This document shows positions 21,201-34,200 of a stretch of DNA of 64,000 bases, one piece after another. The stretch covers positions 62,001-126,000 of the forward strand of contig WNNJ02001269.1 of NCBI GenBank assembly GCA_012934845.2, written 5' to 3'. Each line of letters opens with the position of its first letter. The stretch's first letter is position 1. This DNA comes from Pomphorhynchus laevis (Eukaryota; Acanthocephala; Palaeacanthocephala; Echinorhynchida; Pomphorhynchidae). A model generated the notes under the pieces. That model did not search any database and had not been told where the DNA came from. It saw nothing but the letters and a program-made list of their open reading frames with translations. A program made the translations under genes and the position numbers.

Positions 21201-24200
21201 TATATCAAGGTTGGACCATTAACTATTCAAGAGTTACAAACGGAAAGCGACGACAGGCGGGTGTATGGATACTTACAAGTCTCCGGTTATTATTTGTGGT
21301 AAAGAGGTTTAACCCAGTAAACGAAAGACTGGCGTCTCTAAAACTTTGGTCAAATAGGGAAACGGGATAATTGTTGTCTGTATGTTCCCATCATTATCTC
21401 GAAATACAAAGCATTCGTGGAAGATCTTTAAACTCTGCTTGATAGTACTCCTTTCGAGATTCCCTTGTTCTATTGGGTGACTTTAATGCTCATGTTGGTA
21501 GCGAAAGTAGCACTTGGAAGGGAGTGTTGGGAAGAACTGATTCTCTGATCTAAATGCAAGTGGTGTTAAATTATTGCACTTTTGTTCTCGTAACAATTTG
21601 TGCATAACCAACATTATGTTTGAACATAAGGAGATCCATTGATGCAGATAGCATCAATATTCTCCCAGTCAAAGATCAATGATCAATTTTGTAATCGTTT
21701 TATCTGATCTGTGACGTAATGTTCTAGACACTTGTGTGAAGAGAGAAGCTGATATGTCAATCAACCACTACCTTGTAGTTAGTAAACTTCGATGGCTGGA
21801 TCGGATGCTAGATAAGCCTTGTAAACCTAAACGTTGTGTGAGGGCGTGATGGGAGCATCTAGTAGATGTTTCTGTCAAAAAAGTTTTTGTGGCTACATCC
21901 GGGAGGACTTCTCTCGGTTGCAAGAAGAGATGAAAAACATTGATCATGAATGGAAGATATTCAGATCCTCGCTTGCCAAAGCAGCTGTGAAAAGTTGTGA
22001 CTCGAAGGCATCAAATGCTTGTCGCTGAGGAAATACACGAAATGCTTGGTGAACATCAACCAAGCATTTTGTCCAACAGAAGAAGCTCTCCCATGTAAGA
22101 GATTTTGTCCAACATAGGAAGCTAACTTATAAAGGACCTCTGTCAGATAAATCGGTGGAAGCAGTAAACAAGTACCGAAAAGCAAAGAGAGCTTCAGTTC
22201 GAGCAGTTACTGAAGCGAACAAGGCCGGCTTGAGAGAAGTTTGAAAAGCACTTAGAACTTTATTATAAGTCAGCTTCAAAGATGTTATGGAAGACGATGA
22301 GGAACCTTCGTGTTAAAAAGCAGAACACTCCTGAAACTATCTATGACAAGAGAGGATATATGCTGGCTGACATTGTAGAAATTCTTGGTTGTTGGAACGA
22401 ACATTTTAAGAGTCTCTTTAATCCGATGGATATGCCTTCTCTTATAGATGTAGAGACTTTAGAACCAACGGAAGAGGGCATATACTTGGAAGAGGTCATT
22501 GTTCTTAAAAGACTTCGTAATGACAAGCCTTCTGGAGAAGACGAGATTCAACCTTAAGCGTTATAGGCTCTCGACGTTGTTGGCATGAAGTGGCTAACCC
22601 GGATCTTCAACGTTGCATTGAATGAAGTCAGGCAAGTTTCCAAGTGAGTGGCGAACTGGGGTGGTGGTACCGGTCTTAAAGAAATGTGAGCGAAGTGTAT
22701 GTTCCAATTAGCGGAGCATCACTCTTCTTAGCCAAACTGGTAGCTATTTGCTAGGATTCTTGAGTTAAGGATACAGCCTATAGTTGAGGGACAGTTGCAA
22801 GTGGAACAATGCGGCTTTCGTCTAGGTCGTGAAACTACGGATCAGCTCTTTACTCTCTCAACTATCCTTGGACGTCTTGGGAGTTCGCTTAACCTGTCTA
22901 CATATGTTTTGTAAATTGGAGAAGGCGTTCAACCGAGTTCCGCGTGAGAGGTTGTGGTGGTACTAAGGTAGTATAGTGTTTTACACTATCTTCAGGTAGC
23001 TGTGACTTCTCTGTACCAACAAAGTGTGAGTTGTGTTCGTGTTCTAGATGGGAATCCTGAATCATTCCCAGTAGGCGTTGGCTACGTCACGGTTGTCCTT
23101 TGTCTTCACTTTTGTTCCTTGTTTACATGGACAAAATTTCGAGATGGGCTGCTCTGACGGATGTCGGTTTTCAGTTCGGCTCCATCAGGATAGCATCTCT
23201 GCTTTTTGCAGATGACGTTGTTTTGTTGGCTTCTTGTCCGAAGGACTTACAATGCCTACTAGATCAATTCACGATATAATGCTTAGCGGCAGGGATGTTT
23301 GTTAGTACCTCTAAAACTGTCTCTATGTGCTCATCTCGGATTCAGTTGTCAATGGCAATTCGTATTGGAGAAAATACGAATTGAATGATGTGAAATCCTC
23401 CACATCATTCTTCCTGATGTGGAGGATTTTAAGTATCTTGGGGTATTGTTCTCGAGGGACGGCAGGAACATAATGGAGATCAATAACTGGATTTGTGCAG
23501 CTAACGCAGTAATTCGTTTGTTGTACAGGTCTGTCGTAATGAAACGGGAATTGAGTCTTAGAGCGAAGCTTTTGGTTTACCACGCAATCTTTGTTCCTAT
23601 CTTAACCTATAGTCATGAGCTTTAGTTATGATCGAAAGGACAATATCTCGGATAGAGGCGACCGAAATTAGGTTCCTTCGCGGTATGGCTGGTCTTAGCC
23701 TTAGAGATAATGTTAGAAATTCGGTTATCCGGGATGGACTCGGAGTAATGTCGTTACTTCTTCACATCGAATAAAGTCTGCTAATGTTGCTAGGAATCGT
23801 TCTAAGGATGTCTAGGTTTCGCATTCCTCGATGAATTTTCCAGGCTGGACTCTCTTGAGAGAAAACTCGAGGTAGACCTCGGTACAGGTGGATAGATCAC
23901 ATCTCGAAACTGGCCGAAGACCGCTTTGGACCATCTGAAAGAGAACTCTGGTCTGTTGCCTAGGATCGCGATGGCTGGAGTAGTTTGATTCCTACACTGC
24001 CTCTACGACCCGACACCCGGACCTGTGGTTGACAAGAAATATATTGTATATTGTTTGTTTGCTATTCTTGTTAAGAAATTGTTGTTATATATAATTTTCT
24101 GCGATACATATATGACATTCGGTATACATGGGATAACCACGTTCATTCACTCAATCACTCAGAGCTCGCGTGGACGCTCTGAATAGCTTTAGCTCATTAA

Positions 24201-27200
24201 AGTACAAACTAGAACAGATTTAGCTCGAAACGGTGTCATTTATAAGAATTGATATATTGCTGGAAAATTACATATTGTCTTTAGAAAGCCGGCGTGGAAA
24301 CCGGTATATATTTACGCCTCTAGTGTAACCCCCGCAAATCGCAAATTTAACGGAATTCAATCTGCAATTACGACGAATTACGAATTAAAAAATAAGCTTC
24401 CGGATAATGACTTTCTCATACAAATAGATCGTCTACGTAGGCATATAATTAACAACCATCATTTAAACCTGACATATTGGTATATTTTCGTCCGATACTA
24501 CGTGCAATGGTACACTTAGACTCATCAGAAGGATGTATACCGCTGTAGTTTCCTTTTGAACACTATTTGTACTTTCAGATTCGAAATTAGGTACTTTCAA
24601 CGGTGGGTCTACGCCTTACTGACTAGGCTAACTATCCAGTACAGTTAGAAATTCTTCAGTATATTACATTCTTTAGTATATTCTTCAGTATATGAAACTT
24701 CAATGTAATAAATTTCTGAAACGGAATGTTCCGATAAGCATTCTTTAAGCATTCTTTCTTTATATTTAACACTGAAATGATCAGGAGATCTTTAAATCGG
24801 TGGTGATGATCCTTTGATGGATTTTTTCATTTATTTTACCAATTTTGCTAGATCACACAAGGTGATTTCGCAGCAGAAACCAGCTACGATATCATTTATT
24901 TATTACTTTCGGCTCCATACATCATGAACGACAATATGACAGATTTTAGCCTGACGTATTAGTGTGGTTTTGGGTTCCCTCGATAAGAGGCTTACCATTT
25001 GAAAGTAGAATTCACTTGATAGGCGTTACATCAATAGAACAGTCTCTCTTAATATCAGACTTGATGATGGCATGGGCAGCCGTAAACCGTCGTGATCATC
25101 ATTTAAATAACTTCATTTAAAATAACTTCATTTAAATAACTTCATTTTAATAACTTTATTTAAATAACTTTATTTAAATATAAATTATATAAAATCTAAC
25201 ATAATTATTTATTATTTAATTATTTTTTTTATGTATCATTATTTTTAATAAAATTTATGAATAAAATTCATAAACTCAGTTGTTGGATCTGATTTTGTAT
25301 AATATACCCTTTTATATGTTTAGATTGTTACTTCAGCGGAATATCACAGTAAACTTGAACAATATGGCATCAATGTCAAAGCACGAAACTTTCTAGTTTT
25401 CCAGGGACAAATTGAGGCTATAGCAATGAAATCAGGAAAAGATCGAGCGGCATTATTTGAAGAGTTATGCAGGTTCGTATAATCAGATTTCTCAAATCTC
25501 AGAAGATACCAGCCAAAGAAAAATAGCAGACAGACCACGTAATTAATTACGTAATTAATCCCCTTTGTTAGTTGCTCATCATTAGATGATTGTATACTTT
25601 CGCTTCCATTAACTCACCAGCCAAATAAAATAGCAGACAGACCACGTAATTAATTATAAATTCCATTTGTTAGTTGCTCATCATTAGTTGCTTGTATACC
25701 TTCGCTTTATTTTGGTTTTATTAGGAAGCTTAGGAGTTTACTCGCCGTTGTCGTGGTTGTTGCTTTGTTAGCCTTTCCCTCAACTCTCTTCAAACGAAAT
25801 TTATCTAAAATTTATCGGGCTTTATCAACTTTATCTAAGTTTTTTTTGTAGCTGCAATAAATAAATTATGCACGAACAATTTCCGATTTAGTCAGGAAAT
25901 CGTATCTCCCGATATGAATTAATATTTTTTTATAGCTAACAACATATTTAAAATGTATCAGGTTAATTGATCAAATGATACTTACTTTTCGTTTTGACTA
26001 CAGAAATATGTAATTGGCGTGAACTTAAGCTTTGAAGCAATGAAACCAATACTGATTTTTTTTACAACAAAGAGATCAGCAGTATTGAATAGACAGAATA
26101 TAATTTTAATTTTAATATTTTTTTAAAATCATTATTAAATATGTATTTTAAAATTTCATCGAAATCGAATTGTCGACAGGCAATTTCAAGAATGCAAACA
26201 CATTCTCAAGTTGTGTTATTAATCCAATTAGTTGAACATTTGATGTAACACATTAACTTTAATCACTACCATCTGTTTGGTTAGAGATGGCTGCATTTAA
26301 ACTAATTTTGTTAAATTTGTAGACTTGTACTGGTAAAAGCGAAAGGATGTAAATGTGAAAAATCTCCTGCTATGCTAGTAATTAAACTAGATCGCGTGAT
26401 TAACATTTTAAAATAAAAATAAAAAAATGTTTACTCATGAGTTGCAAACTTCTCAATTTATAGAGTTAAAATTTTGTATTTTAAAATTTCATCGAAATCG
26501 AATTGTCGACAGGCAATTTTGAAACATTTTCAAGAATTTCGTGTTTCGGTCCTTTAACTGCTTCTGCTGATTCCTTGTCGCCGAAATGCTGGTTTATATT
26601 TGGCTTATATACCAAATTACACAATTAATGTGTTCTATATTTGGTGTGGGCGGTAACTAATATTCGCAATTCGAATCCACCACACACCGATTTTTTATTC
26701 CGTTCTTATACGAAATGTTCACTGGACAGTAAACCGTAAGCTGTCTTTTTACTATTAATATCATCTTTACGATATAAATTAATAGTAGTTTTAGTTAATG
26801 TTAATTTAATGTTCATATCTAGATATACACCTTCTTTATCATTAATATTGGTTTTGTTAAGAATAAGGCTTTCTGGATAAATGTGCTCACTAATTGAATA
26901 AAAATTATTAGAATTAAATACACATATATCATCAATGTATCGAAACATATATTTCATATATTTATATTGTTTAGATTTAGTTTTTACACAGTTATGAACA
27001 AATTCATATTCTATAAAGCTTAAAAACAAGTCAGCTATAATTGGGCTACTATTACCACCCATTGGAACACCTTTTACTTGTCTAAATATAGATGTCCCTA
27101 CTTTTAAATAATTTTGATTTATCAAAATATTTAAGTTTTCTATTAATTCAATTTTATCCATATATTTATATTTACTTGATGGTTTAATTTTTGTTAGATA

Positions 27201-30200
27201 GGCGTTATAGTTATTATAACATATATATGTATATCTTTTTCCGAATATAAGATTAATTAATTTTACTAACGCTTCTTTAATATCTACTAAATCTAGATTT
27301 GTATAAAGCGTACTAAAATCGTATGTATTTATATTTTGAAAATTTATTCCTTTTGTCTGTTCTAAAAATTCTTTTGTAGAATTAATACTGAAATAGTGTT
27401 TTATACCAGTATTAATTTCGATTACCTTGCAATATTTTTTAAAATGTGCTTTAATTACTTTAAGTATTTTATTCATATAGACAGAAAGTGGTTTTAATGT
27501 ACATTTAAACGCACTACATATGAACCTAGGTTTTATTGGATTTTTATGTAATTTTGGATTCCAATATAATATAGGTATAGTTTTATTATCTGATTCAACC
27601 TTTATACCCTTTTATCCATTATAGAACAGTGACTTGTAATAATTGTTTCAAAACTCAACTCACTACGTTCATATGTTGGATTTACATTTAAATCATTAGA
27701 ATTAACTTCTTTCATCAGTATATCATAATAAAGCTTTTTGCATATGAAGACAAAGTTATTACTAGCTTTATCAATAGTTGTTATTATATAGTTATCCTTT
27801 AATTTGGTAAGTTCTTTATACATATCTTTATTAACACTACTATATCACGATTATAACATTGTGATACACTATTATCAATAGAAAGTTTCATTTAACGATA
27901 AAACTATATTTCTTGACAAATGAATAATTATAAGATTTTAAGAGATAAATTTGAGACAAATTAAAGGCAACATCAGTATTTAACTAAAGTTACCCCCCCC
28001 CATACCATCTATAGAACACATAAATTATGTAATTTGGCATATAAGCCAAATATAAATCAGAATTTCGGCGATAAGGAATTCAGCAGAAACAGTAACAGGA
28101 TCGAAACACGATATGTAGGCGTGGCTCACTGCTGATGAGTTCCACCCACACTGATTTTAAAGTATAGTGATACTGATAGGATTGAAAGAACCACACGAAG
28201 AAAATACGAAACCGACCAATTTCGTTATACGGCTCATTTAAGCAATAAATATTCACAATAGTAAAAAGACAGCTTACGTTGTTTACTAGAAACAAAACGT
28301 AAAAATATGTTTTAATAAAAAAATCTAATTTGTTTTTATCGATTCTGCTACAAAATTTCATATTTATTTATTGATTAATATTTTTTATTTATTAAATAAA
28401 TATTTATTAGGAAAAACTAAACTTATTTGTTCGCGAATAAATTTGCAAACTGACAATTTAGAGATTTAAACTTTATTTCTTCAAATATACATTTATAGAA
28501 TGAAACCAAAGAAACGACAATTTATTCGATAAAAAGGGTAAGTTCAATATTTCAATAGATGCTTCTGCAACACGCAAAAGTTTCATTACGCAAAAGTTTT
28601 CCGTGTTGTGAAACTAAAATTATAATGATGACAGCAGCAGCTATTTAAATATTGAACTGGACCTTTTTATCGAATAAATTGTCGTTTCTTTGATTTCATT
28701 CCATAAATAAAATGATATTTATTTATAAAATAATTTGCAAACTGACAATTTAGAGATTTAAACTTTATTTCTTCAATAATACATTTATAGAATGAAACCA
28801 AAGAAACGACAATTTATTTGATAAAAAGGGTAAGTTCAATATTTCAATAGATGCTCCTGTCAAAATCTTGAACTATAGTTTCACAACATGCAAAAGTTTC
28901 TTTATATTTAAAGAAAAGATTATGTTGAAAGTATTGTCTAATGAAATAGATCTGTAGAAAGTAGATTTTTCATCCTTTAACAATCATCATCAGCGTCGCC
29001 GCTGTAAGTAGAGCGTGTGCGATTACCTTCGGCCAGGCAACGATGATCAGCTCGCCACATTACGTAGTCAGCAACGTTAATAATTTTTGGGCTCGTTTCT
29101 TTCGTCCGTCATGTTTGGTGCGATATTCGCCAACAGTACCGCAGTTCTTCACTAGAGCGCTCTCTAGAAGAAGCTTTTCATCGGCGTTGCTGCCGGCAAT
29201 AATAGATAGCAGAATATGCTGCATCGCCAATTCCACTGCATAGCAGTCTGCGAATTTGCCGACAGTTTGTTCACTGCTTGTGGCGCAATTCAGTGTTTGG
29301 GATTTCAGTGGCATCACGACTACGACTACGCCCTGTTCGCTTACTTGATCATTGCGCTGCTCGTGAAATTGCTGGTAGTATATGTAATCGAAGACAAGCT
29401 TACTCTGCAAATCATGGATATCGATATCCAGAACAATATGGTCTTTCCCGTCAACGTAATAAAAACTAGACGATTGAATTGGCTTGATTTTCCGAAATGG
29501 GGTTTGAGTCAACATGTTCTTGGCTTTCGCTGGCTTATTCTGTTCCGTACCTGATTAATGTTGTTGAATATCGGTCTCACTAGTTCTACAAAGCGAAATG
29601 CTTTGTTTAGACCGATTATTATCGATCCGTCTCACTGATACTAGCTTGTCAATTGCGGCAAAATCGTTGTAGGTATAGCTATTAAAACCACGTATTCGAC
29701 GTGGTTTCCCTTGGCGTTTGCCGGGTGGCGTCGCACCCCTGCCTCCTCTTTTATCAATATTTTGTAATGTTCGTTGCTGACTAGTCGTTATCCAATTCGT
29801 TGAGCTAGCATTAGCTTCCTTTAATCGTTGCTTTCGGTTAATTTTCTTATTAGTTATGTCCTCCAAATTGTTTCGTGGTGACAATCAATCAAGGTACGTG
29901 TTTAAGTGTCCAGTATTTGATGCTTGATCGTCGATGTCAATGTGAAATCTGTCGCGTTGCATTTTAAGTGTATGAGTTAAGGCTGTAGGCAATGATAGGG
30001 GCTTCGACAAGCTCTCTAAGGGATCATTTGTTGATGATCTTACCATTATCAACCCCTATCGAAGGCTAAAATCTTTGTTTCGAATCTGTTCAAGCAAATC
30101 GTTTTTAAATTTCTCGTCCATAGGCGGCAATTTGTCCTTCTCTTAATTGCTAGTAGTTTCGTTTCCACAATCAAAATTGATCCTACTATTAGGTGGTGGA

Positions 30201-31140
30201 GGAAGTTCGTAAATATGTGCAGGATCATTATTATTACTAGAATGTCAGCGAGCGTAGCTCAATAGACACCTTCACAATTTAAAATATAAAAAGGAAACTA
30301 ACAACAAAGTAATTAAAAATTAGTCAGTTTCTTCAAAGTAGATACAAATCCACGTCTGCTGGTTTGCTTCACCACTTCCGCCGGTAAACTGTTCCAAGCT
30401 GGAATGACACGCACAGCAAAATTAATGCTTCTTTTTTATACCAGTGTTTACGTTGTAACATAAGTGGATGACCACGTAATCTTGAGTCATTTCGCATACG
30501 AAATAGACTTCTAACGGGATTATCAGGATTGATCATCGCCCGCCACACTACAACCAGGTCATTTAGTGCTCGAAGTGAAGATAACGAAGGCATATTAAGG
30601 CGACTTAACCGTTCCTCATAAGAATGGTTATGAAGGCCCGCTACCCGTTTAGAAGAACGTCGCAATACCTGTTCAATACGAAACTCTTCCGATTTGTTAA
30701 CTGGGTATGATGCTGGAGAACAATAGTTAAGAACACTTGAACAGAGAGTAGTGAATAAAAGTTTAAATGACTCAATTTCTAATTTACTAAAACATCTGGA
30801 AATCATACCGGAAATTCGAGTTGATCTAGCACATATTTGCTCCGTATTTTTCCTAGTGCCTAGATCATCCGAAACGACGACGCCTAAGTCTCTATATTGA
30901 CAAACCATAGAAATTGGTTGTAAGTTAATTGAGTAGCTGGTTGTCGAAAACTTATTCCCTATGTGCATGTATGCACATTTTGTCACATTAATACTTAAAC
31001 AGTTCTCAGCTGACCAATACGTCAATGTATCGAGATCAGACTGTAAGATTTGTCGGTCAAGGTCATTAACAACACAGCGATAGACCTTAAGATCATCGGC
31101 GTACAACAACGTTTTTGACAGCAGTAATGATGGGAGTTCG

Positions 31141-31200
<60 letters not shown>

Positions 31201-34200
31201 AATTGGTCCTAAAATCGATCCTTGTGGTACACCACTACATATAGAAGTCCAATCTGACAAAGTCCCACTTACTCTGACTGCTGCAGTTCTATCTAATAAA
31301 TACGCACGAATCCAATTAACAATTACAGAATCAAAGTGAAGTCCTATAAGTTTGCCAATAAGTATATTATGATTGATTGTATCGAAAGCACGCGAGAAGT
31401 CCACGAATACCACGTCGGTGTCGACACCTGCATCAAAAGCACTGGACCAATCATCTCTAGCAATTAGAAGATTTGAACATGTTGATCTACTCGAACGGAA
31501 TCCATGTTGGGCAGGATGTAAAAGGTTATTTATCGAAACATGGCGGTTGATGTGAAACAAAATCAAACGCTCTAGTACCTTACAGCAAATACATGTCAAA
31601 CTAACTGGTCTAAAATTGCTGGTGCATGACCTATCACCTTTTTTACATACAGTGCAAACTATCGATTTTAGCCAGTCGAGGGGAATCTTTGATTTGCATA
31701 ATGAAAATATGAATATTCGATGTAGTGGACCGCAAATGCTGGATGCTAATTCTCTAAGTAGGATGGATGGCAATCCGTCAGGACCAGCAGAATGACACCG
31801 TTTTAATCGTCGAAGTTGCTCATATACATGAGCGATAGAAATATGTGATGTCAAGTTAGATGATTTGTTATTATGATGAAAGATGCCGTGTACAGTAACT
31901 GATTCATCTATTCTAGGAAAGAATGTCTCTACAAATGTATTAGCGACCATATAATCGTCGACAACTACTTTATTTTTCACACGTAACGGAAAACATTTGC
32001 ATCTCGATCGATTTTTGGATGCACAATATTTGAAAAATAAACTTGGCTCATACTTGATATTATGAACGAGTGATTTCTCAAAGTAGAGTTTCTTAGATCT
32101 TTTAAGTGCCGTAAATCTGTTTCTTGCGTTTCGATATAATTGATATTCTCCTTTAGATTGACGATATCGACGATAAAGGATCTTACACTCCTTAAAAAGA
32201 TTTCCTAACTTCTCGTCAAACCACGGCTTATTGTATTTACGGAAGTGTGAAGCACGTAAAGGCGCATATCTGTCTAGAAGAGAAGCAAGAGTGTCTCGAA
32301 AAAACCTCCATGCACATTCCAATCCAACCACAAATGGGTCAAGCCAAACAACGCGATTAAGGTGCATACCGATTGGGCTATAATCGGCCTTGAAAACGTT
32401 AAGCTCTATGTGACAAGTGTTTATGGAAGACAGAACGAACGGAAAACGAATCATGTACAAGTAATGACCGTTTTGACTGATCGGCGTTATTTAAATTGTT
32501 CTGGAATGATTTTATTGTCTTATAACTCATCGACAATTTACATGGTTCAAGGGATATAGCTGAATATGGCGTTTCTCCGTCATTCAAAGATTTGGATTAA
32601 AATTCGTCGTAATCTGGTAACATGCCGTCAACAGCATCTAAATCGTTATTTGTGTATTTGGAATATCGCATAATAGGTGCATCAAGCATCGGTATGTAGA
32701 TTCTACAAACACGTTTTTTTAATACTAGCGTCTGGCTCGAATAGGCGTTCCTCAGATTCACATGTTCCTGTTAATGTGGTCAGAGGTCAATATTGGAAGC
32801 CGATCGAGTGAAGCTAGCATGGCTTTTTGGCTTTGACCTGCATTAGCGCTATTGAGATGCGCTGATATAATCGTGTGACTGTTATAGAGGATTTCATTCA
32901 TATTGTTCACAACCCGCTTGATCACCCTTTTTTCTTTCGTCGTTCCATCCACCAAAGGTCTTGACTACGGCAGCTGAAAACATGTACCCCGCATCTTCGA
33001 CTTTGTCCGTATATTTCATATCCATTACATTGACAGCGTACGACGTAGCAGCGGCGAGTTGTACTTTGGCGACGGAATGACAGTATGCGGCTAGTTACGG
33101 TAGATGACTGCAATGTTTCTTCTTAAAAGATTCACAAATCTTACCAGTAAATCGATAATTATTTTTTACAGATCATAATATACCATATTGTTTTCATTGC
33201 CAACTATAGAATAAATCAAATATGCTACTTATGTAATTCTACTAATTTCTGTAATAAATACTAAATATTTTAAATTTCGCTAGTTGCTAGAATTTCGCTA
33301 GAATAAATCAAATATGCTACTTATGTAATTATAATAATTTCTGTAATAAATACTAAATATTTTAAATTTTGCTAGTTGCTTCCTGCATTATTATGATTAA
33401 TGTCGATTAAAAAATATGGAAATAGGACAAATAGTATTAACATATCATATCGTGATCTCAAAATCTGAACAGACAGAACTCGTAGAATCAATGACAATTA
33501 CTTTGATATGAGTGCTATGATATTTCACAACAACGCGATAGTTGTGAAGCAATAGTTCTTGATGATATCAGCAGCTATTGAAATATTGAACTGAATCCGA
33601 TCAAATGAAGTAATGCAGCTCGTGTAAGCAATAAATATTTACAATGTAAAAAGATATCTTACGGTTTATTGCTCGGTGAACAATTCGTATAGAAACGAAT
33701 AATAAAATTTGGTGAGTGTGGTGGGTTCGAATTGCGAAAGTTTCTTATATGAAAATCATCTGTTTCTTATATTAAAAGAAACAGTATGAATATTGAAATA
33801 AAAATATAATACTTGTGAGTATTAGATTTAATTTGTGAGTATTAGACGTGAGTATTATTTTTTTATAATGACCATCTGATTTCATCGCAAAGTTGTTAGC
33901 CTTCGTTAGACGTTGTTAGCAAAGTCGCTTATCATGTATTTGTGAGTATTAGATGTGAATATCACATTTAATTGTTTTGAGTATTAGTATTTAATTTGTC
34001 ACTTGGTTTTAAAAGTTATCTAAAAAAGCTCTTTTTCGTTTAAACGTTTCGCCTATACATGAAAATATTTTTTAGTATTGCAATCAGTTATTTAAAATTC
34101 AAAACTTAAGTCCAAAACTTAATATCTTAATAATACATTTTAAAGTTAAATACACATATATCATCAATGTATCGAAACATATATTTCATATATTTATATT

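Larger units (their letters stand above)
18550..25323 (+). other. SMC1 intron 3, with RTE-like LINE
   Basis: A 6.8-kb intron. 18620-20240 is AT-rich; a pyrimidine-rich strip at 18750-18830 is loosely complementary to 18940-19040. A 55-bp direct repeat (TTTCATATTAATCAAATC onward) occurs at about 19435-19490 and 19858-19912. 20265-20345 has clustered GTACAC words. An RTE-like LINE fills about 20560-24100. 24110-25320 has no recognised gene. Confidence 0.85.
26510..28110 (-). mobile_element. Penelope-like element with inverted ends
   Basis: A retroelement of the Penelope-like (PLE) group on the minus strand. The reading frame lies in pieces at 27823-27602 and 27476-26706. About 85-bp terminal sequences at 26536-26620 and 28028-28110 are inverted copies of each other (TGTTTCG, TCCTT, TCGCCGAAAT, TTTATATTTGGCTTATAT), an arrangement known for PLE termini. 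The RT wording ('[18 protein letters not shown]', '[17 protein letters not shown]') recalls the Naiad-type PLEs of invertebrates; that assignment is by memory and tentative. No GIY-YIG nuclease was recognised. Fragments of the same family lie at 34140-34350, 49800-50120, 51187-51510 and 60940-61260. Confidence 0.8.
30245..32460 (-). mobile_element. CR1-like LINE D, 5'-truncated, nested in element E
   Basis: A non-LTR element on the minus strand starts at the very end of its endonuclease and runs through RT to a 3' end at about 30245 (GTCTATTGAGCTACGCTCGC, then CTAGTAATAATAAT). The right arm of the inverted repeat has no insertion at this point, so it landed after the arms were duplicated. The RT frame is in two parts (32460-31195 and 31109-30369) separated by a TA microsatellite. 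Flanks are TTGTACATG on one side and GATCCTGCACATA on the other; a short target duplication (ACATG or similar) is possible. Confidence 0.88.
28985..33125 (-). mobile_element. Unknown element E, left copy (fossil, interrupted by LINE D)
   Basis: A GC-richer block with several protein-like open stretches on the minus strand, none matching a reverse transcriptase, transposase or integrase that I know. It looks like a relic of a multi-gene or single-gene mobile or virus-like element. It is broken in several places and is further split by a younger LINE insertion. Its twin is at 52930-54860 on the plus strand. Protein character: one basic stretch rich in Lys/Arg/Gly, one with a Pro-rich centre, and one acidic to neutral stretch at the 3' end. 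Origin and family are unresolved; treated as a fossil. Confidence 0.5.

Noticed and set aside
28080-28361. 93-codon minus-strand frame next to the PLE as a possible GIY-YIG domain
   Set aside because: No GIY or YIG wording and it runs through the terminal repeat and the hammerhead-like motif.
29216-29554. 112-codon plus-strand frame with hydrophobic segments
   Set aside because: It lies opposite the longest open stretch of element E, and the same shadow appears at 54316-54612 in the other arm.
33680-33730. tRNA-like B box (GGTTCGAAT) as part of a SINE
   Set aside because: No A box at the right distance; the words belong to the PLE 3' region (also at 26660 and 52350).
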